Source: Bulleidia sp. zg-1006 (GTDB lineage Bacteria; Bacillota_I; Bacilli_A; Erysipelotrichales; Erysipelotrichaceae). Taken from it: DNA of 64,000 nt. Below the pieces are notes generated by a model. The model was not told where the DNA came from, made no database searches, and saw nothing but the letters and a program-made list of their open reading frames with translations. A program made the translations under genes and the position numbers. Where the stretch lies: assembly GCF_016812035.1 (NCBI RefSeq), contig NZ_CP069178.1, positions 930,001 through 994,000 of the forward strand. Direction: 5' to 3'. Shown piece by piece: positions 53,797 through 64,000 of the stretch. Position 1 is the first letter of the stretch, and every line of letters starts with the position of its first letter.

Positions 53797-53809
53797 TCGT
53801 CTGTTTGTG
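53775..53809 (-). terminator. Terminator of the pyrophosphatase-like gene, inside the convergent gene's end
   Basis: CACAAAC..ACGA-ttag-TCGT-TTGTG hairpin followed by T7 on the minus strand. The T-run lies within the last codons of the 52951-53796 gene. Confidence 0.65.
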
Positions 53810-54182
53810 CCCAGCTTGGCAATTCTTCACCCTTACGAACTAAGATAGTCTTTTGGTAATCCGTTTGATTGAGGTAACGAAGGATGGCTTCCTCTTCCTC
53901 AGGACTACAGCCCACTAAAATCTTAACATCCATTTCGCGACTAAGAATATCAACTGCTATCACTAAAGAAGTAATCTTATTCCGATTTTCACTACCGGCA
54001 TAAAGACTAGCACCATTACCATTGGTACTCTTAGTTTCATTTACATAACCATAGTCAGCCGGATAAATTAAATTTGGAAATTGGGGATGTCTTTCCCCTT
54101 TTTTTCTTAGAATGGTATATCCACTTGATAAAAATAGTGTATCAACCTTTTGCCAAAAATAAGCACTGTTTTGTAGTTCCAT
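53793..54182 (-). CDS. Small inorganic-pyrophosphatase-like protein
   Basis: 129 residues. HPQFPNLIYPADYGYVNET resembles the family I pyrophosphatase block (YPxxYGYI), but the Asp cluster DxDxxD is not visible and the length is short (family about 175), so activity is doubtful. Some short homologues exist in Firmicutes, often linked to acetyltransferases. Start chosen at 54180-54182 after GGGG; an active family II PPase is encoded at 61295-62932. Confidence 0.75.
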   Translation of the reverse strand: MELQNSAYFWQKVDTLFLSSGYTILRKKGERHPQFPNLIYPADYGYVNETKSTNGNGASLYAGSENRNKITSLVIAVDILSREMDVKILVGCSPEEEEAILRYLNQTDYQKTILVRKGEELPSWAQTDD

Positions 54183-54261
54183 ACGATTCCCCTTGAACAT
54201 CTTTATCATTCTACTATTTTCAAAAGAAAATGTAAATAATTACGAAACATTTTGAAACTTT

Positions 54262-54822
54262 TTACATGTGTTTCAATGGGATTTTTAAATGTTGCAACAT
54301 AGCTTCACAATCATAGATTTCATATTTCGACATTACCGCTGCCACAATCGCTAAACAAGCATAAGCATCCGAACCGGCATGATGATGATTCAAAGGAACA
54401 TCCAAATACTGTGCTACGGTATTTAATTTATGATTGACCAATAAAGGAAAGGCTCTTTTGGATAAAGGAACCGAATCAAAATAAACTACCTTTGGTAAAG
54501 GACAACCTGTATTCAAGCAACAATCTCGTATCACCGACATATCAAACAAAGCATTATGGGCTACGACAATTCCACTTTCCAACAAGTCTTTGATCTTTGG
54601 ATAAACCTCCGGCAAAGTTGGTGCATCCTGTACATCCTTAGGGTGAATACCATGTACCTTCATATTGAAGTATTCAAAGTGATTGGCGTTTTTAGCCGGC
54701 TTAATCAAACTATAAAAAGTTTCTTCTAATACCCCATCTTCTAAAACACTTAATCCAATTGCACACATACTTTTATGATTAGAATTGGCGGTTTCGACAT
54801 CCACTGCAATAACTCTAGTCAT
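54262..54822 (-). CDS. DnaQ-like 3'-5' exonuclease
   Basis: 186-residue DEDDh exonuclease: Exo I VIAVDVETAN (D7, E9), Exo II HNALFDMSVI, Exo III HHAGSDAYA. The small stand-alone form resembles PolC-epsilon-like or oligoribonuclease-type exonucleases. Second gene after the ArsR regulator with an eight-base overlap, so they are co-expressed. Substrate (DNA repair or RNA) cannot be told. Confidence 0.9.
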   Translation of the reverse strand: MTRVIAVDVETANSNHKSMCAIGLSVLEDGVLEETFYSLIKPAKNANHFEYFNMKVHGIHPKDVQDAPTLPEVYPKIKDLLESGIVVAHNALFDMSVIRDCCLNTGCPLPKVVYFDSVPLSKRAFPLLVNHKLNTVAQYLDVPLNHHHAGSDAYACLAIVAAVMSKYEIYDCEAMLQHLKIPLKHM

Positions 54823-55149
54823 GGTCTTCCTTCACATGTAAATACGTGACTTGGAAGATTTTTTCAATATGTTCATCATCCATTGAATAAAAAACATTCT
54901 TACCTTCTTTACGCATACGCACCAATTTTGTTTTCTTTAAAGAAGCGAGCTGATGGGAAATGGCTGATGTACTCATATTCAATAAAATAGCTAAATCACC
55001 CACACACATCTCTGAAACAAATAAGGCCGACATAATTTTCAAACGAGTTCCATCCGCAAACATTGAAAAAATCATCGACATACCGGCAATATCTTCCTCT
55101 GTAATCATTGCCATCTTCGCTTTCGCAACTGCTCTTTCGTCTACAATAC

Positions 55150-55153
<4 letters not shown>
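54815..55153 (-). CDS. ArsR/SmtB family transcriptional regulator
   Basis: 112-residue winged-helix repressor: FADGTRLKIMSALFVSEMCVGDLAILLNMSTSAISHQLASLKKTKLV is the complete ArsR helix-turn-helix. The EMCVGDL motif matches the ELCVGDL metal-binding helix of CadC/SmtB-type sensors, with one Cys, and a C-terminal HxxxxHD-type tail (YLHVKEDHD) could bind zinc as in CzrA. It overlaps the PH-like gene and the exonuclease, so all three form an operon. Metal target not evident nearby; the P-type ATPase at 19200 is distant. Confidence 0.92.
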
Positions 55154-56774
<1,621 letters not shown>

Positions 56775-57818
56775 ATGAAAACAGATTGGAAAACCGGTGA
56801 TTTTGATTATGATTTGCCCCATGAACTCATTGCTCAAAGTCCTTTAAAAGACCGAGCAACTTCTAAAATGTTATGGATTCATAAGCAAAGTCAAAGTTAT
56901 GAAGACAAACATTTCCATGATATTGTGGATATTTTAAAACCTGGGGATGTCATTGTGAGAAATAACACTCGTGTTATCCCAGCCCGTTTATTTGGTATTA
57001 AAGAAGAAACCGGTGCTCATGTGGAATTATTATTATTGAAACAAAACGAAAAGGACGTTTGGGAATGTTTAATCGGTAATGCTAAAGTGGTTAAAGTTGG
57101 CACAATGGTTTCTTTTGGTGATGGATGTTTAAAGGCACAGTGTCTTTCTATCAAAGAAAAAGGACTTCGTCAAATGAAGATGATTTATGAAGGTATTTTT
57201 ACAGAGATACTGGATGAATTAGGACAAGTTCCTTTACCACCTTATATTAAGGAAAAACTAGCTGATCCAGAACGCTACCAAACCGTGTACGCAAAAGTAG
57301 AAGGTTCAGCCGCCGCTCCAACCGCCGGCTTACACTTCACCAAAGAAGTGGATGAACAATTAAAAGCTAAAGGAATCACAATTGTAGAAGTGACGCTTCA
57401 TGTTGGCTTAGGTACTTTTCGACCAATGGATGTTGAAGATGTCCATGATCATGTCATGCATTCAGAAGTCTATGAAATGTCTAAAGAAACAGCTTCTATT
57501 TTAAACCGAGCAAAACAAGAAAAGAGACGTATTGTTGCGATTGGAACCACTTCCGTTCGTACTTTAGAAACCGTTTGGAATCGCTTTGGTCAATTTCAAG
57601 AATGCCATGGTGAAACAACTTTGTTCATTTATCCTGGTTATGAATGGCACACTTGCGATGTAATGCTAACGAATTTTCACTTGCCAAAGTCCACTTTGTT
57701 AATGATGATTTCTTCTTTTATGGGCTATGAATTTACGAAAGAAGCCTATCGCCATGCGGTGGATGAAAAATACCGTTTCTTCTCTTTTGGCGATTGCATG
57801 TTGATTGACAATGACTGA
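56775..57818 (+). CDS. queA: S-adenosylmethionine:tRNA ribosyltransferase-isomerase QueA
   Basis: 347 residues. QueA adds the epoxycyclopentane ring from SAM to preQ1-tRNA. Signature segments: FDYDLPHELIAQSPLKDRATSKML, RNNTRVIPARLFGIK, SAAAPTAGLHFTKE, TLHVGLGTFRPM and TNFHLPKSTLLMMISSF. It begins immediately after the tgt stop (no gap) and overlaps queH by eight bases. Confidence 0.98.
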   Translation: MKTDWKTGDFDYDLPHELIAQSPLKDRATSKMLWIHKQSQSYEDKHFHDIVDILKPGDVIVRNNTRVIPARLFGIKEETGAHVELLLLKQNEKDVWECLIGNAKVVKVGTMVSFGDGCLKAQCLSIKEKGLRQMKMIYEGIFTEILDELGQVPLPPYIKEKLADPERYQTVYAKVEGSAAAPTAGLHFTKEVDEQLKAKGITIVEVTLHVGLGTFRPMDVEDVHDHVMHSEVYEMSKETASILNRAKQEKRRIVAIGTTSVRTLETVWNRFGQFQECHGETTLFIYPGYEWHTCDVMLTNFHLPKSTLLMMISSFMGYEFTKEAYRHAVDEKYRFFSFGDCMLIDND

Positions 57819-58506
57819 AGAAGAAAAGAAAGAATATATCAAATACATCCAAGGCATTCGCCATTCTTTTAAAACCAACTATTATTTACAGTCTTTAAAA
57901 GAGATTGAAAAGAATAAAAAAGAAAAACCCGGTCATAAACCAAGTTTACTCTTGCATGTTTGTTGTATTGTTTGTGCTTGTTGGCCTTTGGAATTTCTTC
58001 GTGAACACTTTGATGTAACGATTATATTCAATAATTCTAATATTTATCCTGAAAGTGAATATCATAAACGTTTTAATGAAGTTAAACGGTATCTTCATGA
58101 GCGTTACAAGGACGAAATACCAATCATTGAATTGCCTTATCGACAAGCTGAATTTATTGAAAAATTAAGACCTAGAGCAAGTGATCCGGAAGGATGGAAA
58201 CGTTGTTTTATGTGCTATGAGGATCGTATGGTTGAATCTTATCTTTATGGTGAAGAACATGGCTTTGATTATTTCACAACAGTTATGACCTTTTCACGCC
58301 AAAAGAACTCGCAAAAAATCAATCAAATTGGCGCCTCTTTACAAGAGCATTTTTCTAAAACTAAGTATTTCTTCTCGGATTTCAAGAAAGCCGATGGCGC
58401 TAAAAAAGCGAATGAACTTGTTCAAAGATATCATATCTATCGCCAAGATTATTGCGGTTGCATCTACTCTTATCAAGAAAAGATACATCATGATAAACAA
58501 AAATAA
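57811..58506 (+). CDS. queH: Epoxyqueuosine reductase QueH
   Basis: 231 residues (former DUF208), the non-orthologous replacement for QueG that reduces epoxyqueuosine to queuosine with an Fe-S cluster. Cys pairs are visible in LLHVCCIVCACWPLEFL, KRCFMCYEDRM and DYCGCIYS. Start at the ATG at 57811, inside the queA end; no Shine-Dalgarno is evident, so translation is probably coupled to queA. Terminator follows. Confidence 0.95.
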   Translation: MTEEEKKEYIKYIQGIRHSFKTNYYLQSLKEIEKNKKEKPGHKPSLLLHVCCIVCACWPLEFLREHFDVTIIFNNSNIYPESEYHKRFNEVKRYLHERYKDEIPIIELPYRQAEFIEKLRPRASDPEGWKRCFMCYEDRMVESYLYGEEHGFDYFTTVMTFSRQKNSQKINQIGASLQEHFSKTKYFFSDFKKADGAKKANELVQRYHIYRQDYCGCIYSYQEKIHHDKQK

Positions 58507-58542
58507 AACCCATTCATTTCAAAAGATGAACGGGTTTTATTT
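58502..58542. terminator. Bidirectional terminator after queH
   Basis: AATAAAACCC-attCAT...ATGaac-GGGTTTTATT hairpin with T-runs on both strands. Confidence 0.85.
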
Positions 58543-58713
58543 AGACGATGTCTTCCTCTGCATCCGACCAATAGTAAGTAAGGTCTTCTTTTTGAATAAT
58601 CCTCTGATTCACAACGAAAGAATATACCAATTTTTGTGATAACTTATCCCTTTACCATCACTTTCGCATTATCGATAAATGAACTAACCGTTTCTATCCC
58701 CTTACTTTTCCTA
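58541..58713 (-). pseudogene. Frameshifted gene remnant
   Basis: The minus strand shows TVSSFIDNAKVMVKG in one frame, then a frame change, then KLSQKLVYSFVVNQRIIQKED and YYWSDAEEDIV to a stop at 58541-58543, next to the terminator. It looks like the tail of a decayed protein gene. No family recognised. The rest of the 58543-58786 spacer holds nothing else I can identify. Confidence 0.4.
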
Positions 58714-58786
58714 CAATCATTGTACTAAAGTCAAAAAACAGTTACAATTCTTTTTAAATCTGCTATATTTTCCAAGGGGTGATTTC

Positions 58787-59227
58787 ATGAAAGAAAGGAT
58801 TATTCATCAAGACCTTAAACTAATACCTTATTACCAAAATGATGAAGTATTCCTTGCTTGGTATCAAGATTTAGATATCTGTAAACAAGTTGATAACCGA
58901 AATAAACCATATGATTTAGAAAGCTTACATCGTATGTACAATTACCTAAACACACATGGTGAATGCTACTACATTGAATACAAAGGTGTTTTAATAGGTG
59001 ATATTTCTTTGCGAGATAATTCCGAAATAGCCATTGTTATATCCAAACCATATCAAGGAAAACACATTGGTAGAAAATGCTTGTTAGAAATAATAAAACT
59101 AGCGAAGGAAAAAGGTATGTATAAAGTTATTGCCAATATCTATTCTTTCAACAGACAAAGTCAATACCTCTTTCAAATTCTTGGTTTTCAAAAAACAGAG
59201 GATGAATGGTATGAATTCATCCTTTAA
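58787..59227 (+). CDS. GNAT family N-acetyltransferase
   Basis: 146 residues with the GNAT acetyl-CoA site SKPYQGKHIGRKCLLEIIKLAKEKG (Q/RxxGxG/A-like loop, about 87-110) and the late beta-strand YLFQILGFQKTEDEWYEF. Substrate unknown; RimJ/RimL-like or small-molecule acetylation are both possible. AAGGGGTG precedes the ATG. Stand-alone gene. Confidence 0.88.
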   Translation: MKERIIHQDLKLIPYYQNDEVFLAWYQDLDICKQVDNRNKPYDLESLHRMYNYLNTHGECYYIEYKGVLIGDISLRDNSEIAIVISKPYQGKHIGRKCLLEIIKLAKEKGMYKVIANIYSFNRQSQYLFQILGFQKTEDEWYEFIL

Positions 59228-59341
59228 AACAAAGCACTTTTAGGATTTTGATATAAACTTTAATCTTGCCTCAGCACATAAATTTTATATTAAATCTTTG
59301 TTATGAACCTAACAAATCATGATATAATATGATGAAGGTAT

Positions 59342-59415
59342 GTGCTCGTGGCGCAAGTGGACAGCGCATTTGATTCCGAATCAAAAGGTTATGAGTTCGA
59401 ATCTCATCGAGCACA
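59342..59415 (+). tRNA. tRNA-Arg (CCG)
   Basis: 74 nt. Acceptor GTGCTCG/CGAGCAC, anticodon stem TTTGA/TCAAA with loop TTCCGAA (CCG), T-loop GAGTTCGAATCTC. CCA not encoded. Single gene with a terminator hairpin five bases further on. Confidence 0.95.
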
Positions 59416-59419
59416 CTAG

Positions 59420-59466
59420 AAAAGCTTGTTGATTGTATTTTATAGCGATTTCAACAAGCTTTTTTG
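59420..59466. terminator. Terminator after tRNA-Arg (CCG)
   Basis: AAAAGCTTGTTGA, 18-base loop, TCAACAAGCTTTTTT. Also positioned to end the lipid-kinase transcript from the other strand. Confidence 0.85.
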
Positions 59467-59471
59467 TGTAG

Positions 59472-60368
59472 TTAATTATTCAACAAAATAAGTTTTCCTG
59501 ATGAAAACAAAAATTTTACTTCAATTGCTTTACCTAAGGTTTCCCCATCCACATGAATATAAACAGGCTGATTAAACTTAAAGTGTTCCTGATCTTTTTG
59601 TTCAATATGTACATAGGGTGTATTCACATGCTTACCATCCCTAGCACTTGGTATCAAGCTCACCATGCGAAAACGCTTAATTTTAGAAATTTTAACAAAA
59701 TCCAATAAACCATCTTCCGCACTAGCGTTAGGACTAAATAAGAAACCGCCACCCTCATAGCGTTGATTCATCACCGCAATAAAGGCAATTTCTTCCTTTT
59801 CATCGCTTAAAGAAAATGGTTTATATTCAAACATGGATAAAGCACCATAGGCAAGATAAACCAAATGTCCCATACCAATCTTATTCAATGGTGCTTTCCA
59901 ATGACTTTTGGATACATGGTAACAAGCCAAAGCATCATAGCCAATTCCACAAGAAATCAAGAAACGACGTCTTTGTGGATAATCCCCTTGTAAAATTTGA
60001 ATTTCCGGAACATCCACTTGCCGATATCCCTCTTTCAAAATAGCCTCTAAAGCCACTTGTGCATCACGCGTAATATTCATTCCCCGACCAAAATCATTTC
60101 CCGATCCACTTGGTATATACCCCAAACGAACCTTTGTGAAATCGCGAATGGCATTGACCGCTAAATTCATCGAACCATCCCCACCAATAATAATGACATC
60201 CATCACTTGTCCATGCTGTAAACCTTTTAAAATATCGTTGACATCATGGTTTTTCGTCGAAAAGAATACTTGATATAAAATACCTCTTTTCTGAAATTCA
60301 TTTTCTACATACAACCATGTTTTATTTCGGTACGATCCTGAACCGGGATTTACAATCACATAATACAC
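59472..60368 (-). CDS. Diacylglycerol/lipid kinase family protein
   Basis: 298 residues of the DgkB/YegS/BmrU family. It starts VIVNPGSGSYRN, with the nucleotide loop VIIGGDGSMNLAVNAI, GYIPSGSGNDFGRGM and the acidic GLLDFVKI end strand. It phosphorylates a lipid such as diacylglycerol or undecaprenol-type substrates at the membrane. The start is GTG at 60366-60368, about ten bases after GAGGAGG. Six bases behind rnz, in one operon with map-ppaC-rnz. Confidence 0.9.
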   Translation of the reverse strand: MYYVIVNPGSGSYRNKTWLYVENEFQKRGILYQVFFSTKNHDVNDILKGLQHGQVMDVIIIGGDGSMNLAVNAIRDFTKVRLGYIPSGSGNDFGRGMNITRDAQVALEAILKEGYRQVDVPEIQILQGDYPQRRRFLISCGIGYDALACYHVSKSHWKAPLNKIGMGHLVYLAYGALSMFEYKPFSLSDEKEEIAFIAVMNQRYEGGGFLFSPNASAEDGLLDFVKISKIKRFRMVSLIPSARDGKHVNTPYVHIEQKDQEHFKFNQPVYIHVDGETLGKAIEVKFLFSSGKLILLNN

Positions 60369-60373
60369 AAAGC

Positions 60374-61282
60374 CTATTCCTCCTCAAATCTAAGGATACA
60401 ATTTTGTCCATCCCCACTTATTTTTACATTCGGATAAATTGCTTTCAACTCATCTTCATACATTTTCGGAAATGGCATGGCTGGTGAATAGTGCGTTAAC
60501 CAAAGTTGTTTCACTTGACACTTTCGAGCGATATCGCAAGCTTCTTGCATCATCATATGCTTATTCATTTGTGCATTCTCTATCTTTTCAACATCACCAT
60601 ACATTCCTTCCGCCACCAACAAATCCACCTGTAAAGACTGTTGCACCAAGGAACTAGCCGGTCTAGTATCTGTCGCATATACAAAAGAAATACCTTTTCT
60701 CTTATCTCCTAAAACAGCGCTTGGTTGAATTTCTTGACCATTGAAAGTAATCGTTTCTCCCTTTTGAAGTTTAGACCAATATTGCACCGGCAAACCGAAA
60801 GCCCGTGCTTTTTCAACTAAGAATTTTGGTTTTCTCTTCAAATCAAAACGGTATCCCAAACATTCCACACTATGCACCAATGGAAACGCCTGTACCTCTA
60901 AATCTTCTAGTCTAAAATGAGAATGACCATCCATTTCAATGCATTCAATCGCAAAGGGAATAAAACGAGCAATTAAGCTAACCCCTTGAATAATTTCCTT
61001 TAGTCCTTTTGGTCCATAAATACGAATTGGTTCCGTACGGCTATTTTTTGCCATAGTTAGCAATAAACCGGGTAGACCGGCCGTATGGTCCGCATGATAG
61101 TGCGTCAAAATAATCGTATCAATTTGTTTCAAAGAGAGCCCTTGTTCTTGTAGAGCAATCTGTGTTCCCTCACCACAATCTATCAAAGTAGCTTTCCCTT
61201 TGACCTTAATATATAGCGAAGTTAACCAACGGTTTGGTAATGGAACAGTTCCACCAGTTCCAATTAAATGGACTTCTATCAT
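60374..61282 (-). CDS. rnz: Ribonuclease Z
   Basis: 302-residue metallo-beta-lactamase-fold endonuclease that trims tRNA 3' ends. Motif II HYHADHTAGLPGLL binds zinc; other ligands are in FPLVHSVECLGYRF, YATDTRPA and LWLTHYSPA. This matters here because several tRNAs (Leu, Phe, Ile2, both Arg) lack an encoded CCA and need this route. 12 bases after ppaC. Confidence 0.95.
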   Translation of the reverse strand: MIEVHLIGTGGTVPLPNRWLTSLYIKVKGKATLIDCGEGTQIALQEQGLSLKQIDTIILTHYHADHTAGLPGLLLTMAKNSRTEPIRIYGPKGLKEIIQGVSLIARFIPFAIECIEMDGHSHFRLEDLEVQAFPLVHSVECLGYRFDLKRKPKFLVEKARAFGLPVQYWSKLQKGETITFNGQEIQPSAVLGDKRKGISFVYATDTRPASSLVQQSLQVDLLVAEGMYGDVEKIENAQMNKHMMMQEACDIARKCQVKQLWLTHYSPAMPFPKMYEDELKAIYPNVKISGDGQNCILRFEEE

Positions 61283-61294
61283 GTTGCCTCTTTC

Positions 61295-62932
61295 TTACTG
61301 TTGTTTTAATAATTCCGATAACTTCGGCATTAATTGCTGTTTACGAGAAATAATTTTCGGATCAAAACCGCTATGGTCATCAATAATGGTTTCCAATAAA
61401 TCCTTTAACACATAGCCCATTGGACCACCATACACAAAGTAAGAACCATTGCCCAAGACATCGGTAAATAACATAACTAATAAATCCAAATCTTTCTTCT
61501 CTTGTTCCTTGAAAACCTGTTCTTTCATCTTTGGTATCAAGGATTGCACTTCTTCTGTATGAGAGAAATTTGTTTGCCCAATCGCAATGTGATAATGATC
61601 CACATCGTAGAACTTCAAATCGCGGTAAAGAATATCCTTTGGGGTTGAATCCTTTAAAGCAACCGAAGCCGCCAGCATTTCAATCGCATAAGCATTCACA
61701 TCTTCAATTTCCGCAATCTTAGCCAAATATTCCACTGTATCTTGATCTTCTTGCGTTGTTGTTGCTGACTTAAAATTCAAGGTGTCTGATAAAATAGCGG
61801 ACATCATTATCCCTGCCATTTGTTTGGATGGTGCTAAACCAGCTTCTTTGTATAAAAGATTAACAATCGTACAAGTACAGCCACAACGATGATTGCGGTA
61901 TTCAATTGGATGACTCGTTGTAATATCACCAATATGATGATGATCCACAATCGCTACAATATCCCCCTTATCAATATTTTGCATCGATTGATTGGTCGCG
62001 GAATGGTCTACCAAAGCAATTTGTAACTTATGATAATTTCTTGTATGGTATCGTGAAACTCCACCAACGATATCCCCCTTATCATTTAAAACCGGATAGG
62101 AACGCACACGTGAATGATTCATCTTCACAGCAACATCTTCCACATACTCCATATCCAAAAAAGTGATTGGATTAGCTGACATAATTTGTTCCACTGAATA
62201 ACTCTCATTGATAACAGCTGCCGTGTGCATGGTACTTTCAGATGTTTCAATAATGGCACAACCCCAACGCTTCGCTTCATTAATCACCTCTAACGATGCA
62301 CAAGTCGCCATCGTTAAGATAAGACACTTAGCTCCCTCTCGAATCGCATCGATTTGGCGCGTTGAACCCACCGACATCATCACAATACAATCCCTTAATT
62401 CATAGGGGCTATCTTCCATCTTTTCCACTGTAATCACATGAACTTGACCATTAAAGCTGAAATGTTCCGGTTGAAAACGAATGTGACCACCAATGGTTCT
62501 TGAAATGTTCGCTAAAGTAGCGGTCTTCATCAATTGTTCTAAGTCTGTTTCCGGATGAAAACGAAAACGCGATAAATCAGAAGTTGTGCAAACCCCTTTT
62601 AACCTTCCCTCATCATCCACAACAAATAGACTTCTATTTTGTGTATTTTCCATCAAATGCCAAGCATGATGAACTGTCTCATGTGTTTTGATGGTCGTTG
62701 GTGTATCCAATTCAATATCACACAAACGAGCTCTAGCATCCGTCATCAATAAAGGATTATCCAAACCAAAACGCTTTAAAATAAACTTCGTTTCTTCATT
62801 TAATGGTCCTTGTCGACAAGGTAATGCTTTTCTTCCTGTTTCATTCAATAAATTCGCATACGCAATGGCACTACAAATCGCATCACTATCCGGATGCCGA
62901 TGACCACTCACATAAATTGTTTCATTTAACAT
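61295..62932 (-). CDS. ppaC: Family II manganese pyrophosphatase with CBS-DRTGG regulatory insert
   Basis: 545 residues. DHH domain start VSGHRHPDSDAICSAIAYANLL, then a CBS domain (about 65-125, THETVHHAWHLMENTQNRSLFVVDDEGRLKGVCTTSDLSRF), a DRTGG-like domain, a second CBS, the DHH motif IVDHHHIGDI and the DHHA2 domain. Known CBS-PPases are inhibited by AMP/ADP and activated by Ap4A-type dinucleotides through this insert. It hydrolyses PPi in the cytosol. The start shares one base with the map stop. Confidence 0.95.
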   Translation of the reverse strand: MLNETIYVSGHRHPDSDAICSAIAYANLLNETGRKALPCRQGPLNEETKFILKRFGLDNPLLMTDARARLCDIELDTPTTIKTHETVHHAWHLMENTQNRSLFVVDDEGRLKGVCTTSDLSRFRFHPETDLEQLMKTATLANISRTIGGHIRFQPEHFSFNGQVHVITVEKMEDSPYELRDCIVMMSVGSTRQIDAIREGAKCLILTMATCASLEVINEAKRWGCAIIETSESTMHTAAVINESYSVEQIMSANPITFLDMEYVEDVAVKMNHSRVRSYPVLNDKGDIVGGVSRYHTRNYHKLQIALVDHSATNQSMQNIDKGDIVAIVDHHHIGDITTSHPIEYRNHRCGCTCTIVNLLYKEAGLAPSKQMAGIMMSAILSDTLNFKSATTTQEDQDTVEYLAKIAEIEDVNAYAIEMLAASVALKDSTPKDILYRDLKFYDVDHYHIAIGQTNFSHTEEVQSLIPKMKEQVFKEQEKKDLDLLVMLFTDVLGNGSYFVYGGPMGYVLKDLLETIIDDHSGFDPKIISRKQQLMPKLSELLKQQ

Positions 62933-63786
62933 TAATAACTTAATACCTCATTTCCTTCTTCAGTGATTAAGATCGTATATTCCCATTGGGCAGAATCTTT
63001 ACCATCTCTGGTTGAAATTGTCCAATCATTATAAGGATCAATGACCACGCCGGCTCCACCTGCATTAATCATTGGCTCAATGGTAATCACCATGCCGGGA
63101 ACTAAAACCATGCCTCTTCCTTTCTGACCAATATGAGCAACGAAAGGATCTTCATGGAATTCCAAGCCAACGCCATGACCACCAATATCGCGAACAATCG
63201 AATAACTGGTTTTTTTGATGTAATTTTGTATAGCATAACCAATATCACCCACATGAGCCCATGGTTGGGCCGCCTTTAAGCCCATTTCCAAAGCTTCTTT
63301 CGTAACTTCGCAAAGTTTCTTCCTTGCTTCTGAAACCTCACCGATGTAAAACATTCTCGAAGCATCCCCATAATAACCATCCACAATCGTTGTACAATCC
63401 ACATTGATGACATCCCCATCATGAAGTTTCTTTAATCGCGTTGGAATACCATGACAAACTTCTTCATTCACAGAAGTACACACGTGCTTTGGAAAGCCTT
63501 CAAAATGATAAGGGGCACAAATACCACCATTTTGTTCGGTGAATTCAGCCACAATATCATCAATTTCTTGTGTGCTCATACCCACATGAATGTGTTTTTC
63601 AACTTCATCTAATACAGCTGTATTCAAGGTAGCAGCTTTACGAATGCCTTCAATCATGGTTGGTCTTTTGATATACTTATCGGCAATCACCGTTTCCCCA
63701 TGTCTTCTTAGCATCTGCATTTTTTCTAAGATATGACTGGGAATGGGTTCTTGTTCCATGATTTCTTTCCATTTTTTTTGATCCAT
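62932..63786 (-). CDS. map: Methionine aminopeptidase, type I with N-terminal extension
   Basis: 284 residues; about 35 residues precede the core. Metal ligands are complete: VDCTTIVDGYYGDASRMF (two Asp), GGHGVGLEFHEDP (His), MVITIEPMI (Glu) and WEYTILITEEG (Glu). It removes initiator Met from nascent proteins. The extension, MDQKKWKEIMEQEPIPSH, is not a zinc-binding SEC-C motif. GGAG lies at the dut stop, eight bases from it. Confidence 0.95.
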   Translation of the reverse strand: MDQKKWKEIMEQEPIPSHILEKMQMLRRHGETVIADKYIKRPTMIEGIRKAATLNTAVLDEVEKHIHVGMSTQEIDDIVAEFTEQNGGICAPYHFEGFPKHVCTSVNEEVCHGIPTRLKKLHDGDVINVDCTTIVDGYYGDASRMFYIGEVSEARKKLCEVTKEALEMGLKAAQPWAHVGDIGYAIQNYIKKTSYSIVRDIGGHGVGLEFHEDPFVAHIGQKGRGMVLVPGMVITIEPMINAGGAGVVIDPYNDWTISTRDGKDSAQWEYTILITEEGNEVLSY

Positions 63787-63794
63787 ATTTTCTC

Positions 63795-64000
63795 CTATTC
63801 GTTTGTACTACCAATACCACCATTACGCATGGTTTCAACTTCCTCTTCTTCCGCTAAACCATATTGCACAAAAATCCCCTGTACAAAACGATCACCGGCT
63901 TTTAAATCCACTGTCTTGGATGCATGCACTTTCACTAAAATATGACCCTCATTATCCGATTGATAATAATCACGATCAATAACACCAATACTATTATCCA
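63795..64000 (-). CDS. dut: dUTP diphosphatase, C-terminal part (cut by window edge)
   Basis: Partial: 67 codons and stop, 5' end beyond 64000. The sequence shows DNEGHILVKVHASKTVDLKAGDRFVQGIFVQYG and the C-terminal arm RNGGIGSTN, which is dUTPase motif 5 (RxGGxGSTG-like) closing over the active site. dUTPase keeps uracil out of DNA. It overlaps the Shine-Dalgarno of map, so the two are in one operon. Confidence 0.93.
   Translation of the reverse strand, partial: DNSIGVIDRDYYQSDNEGHILVKVHASKTVDLKAGDRFVQGIFVQYGLAEEEEVETMRNGGIGSTNE

Overview
The window is a low-GC Bacillota chromosome segment. Gene content, a split cell-wall cluster, AT-rich spacers, CIRCE elements, a T-box and PTS/BglG regulation all fit a Firmicute. 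An Erysipelotrichia-like fermenting anaerobe (adhE, pta, polyamine uptake, queuine salvage) is my best guess; this is inference, since no rRNA is present. Almost everything is core chromosome. There is no intact mobile element and no CRISPR array, only IS and gene relics.

Layout. 1-6325 (minus strand): yceD-rpmF, then mraZ-rsmH-ftsL-pbp-mraY under a clear promoter with MraZ boxes, followed by comN-secD (secD runs off the left edge). 6396-9450: tmcAL, yebC, a PPP-type phosphatase and a dead cytosine methyltransferase. 9453-18827: ptsI, hpf, a ROK kinase, aminopeptidase C, lon (with a CIRCE operator), rarA and a ribbon-helix-helix protein. 19065-22892: tRNA-Leu, a P-type ATPase, a degenerate PfkB protein and a seven-tRNA operon. 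23121-26640: a glucose-type PTS operon (crr-antiterminator-IICB) with its RNA antiterminator site, and an HD phosphohydrolase. 26677-31463: potABCD plus an XRE-cupin regulator. 31608-36758: trxA, nagB, an aldose epimerase-like gene, pta, and an orphan HAD/membrane-protein pair. 37052-43002: groESL with CIRCE, and pheST with a T-box. 43245-47354: a PepE-like protein, acyP, and adhE with a CRE upstream of its promoter. 47483-58506: two SpoU methyltransferases, trhP1/trhP2, folT, an aminotransferase, a PLC-like protein, an exonuclease, an ArsR regulator, and tgt-queA-queH. 58787-64000: GNAT, tRNA-Arg, a lipid kinase, rnz, CBS-PPase, map, and dut (cut by the right edge).

How the genes work together. 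PTS enzymes (EI, IIA, IICB), ROK kinase, NagB and the epimerase-like protein handle sugar entry. Pta and AdhE dispose of acetyl-CoA as acetate and ethanol. GroESL and Lon appear to share HrcA control. Tgt/QueA/QueH and TrhP1/P2 both modify the tRNA wobble position.

The most notable observations are a set of six genes with a -10 hexamer exactly six bases before the start codon and no Shine-Dalgarno (predicted leaderless mRNAs), and a PotA ATPase whose TOBE domain carries a duplicated inserted domain. Others are a PfkB-like protein without its catalytic motif, and a cytosine-methyltransferase relic.
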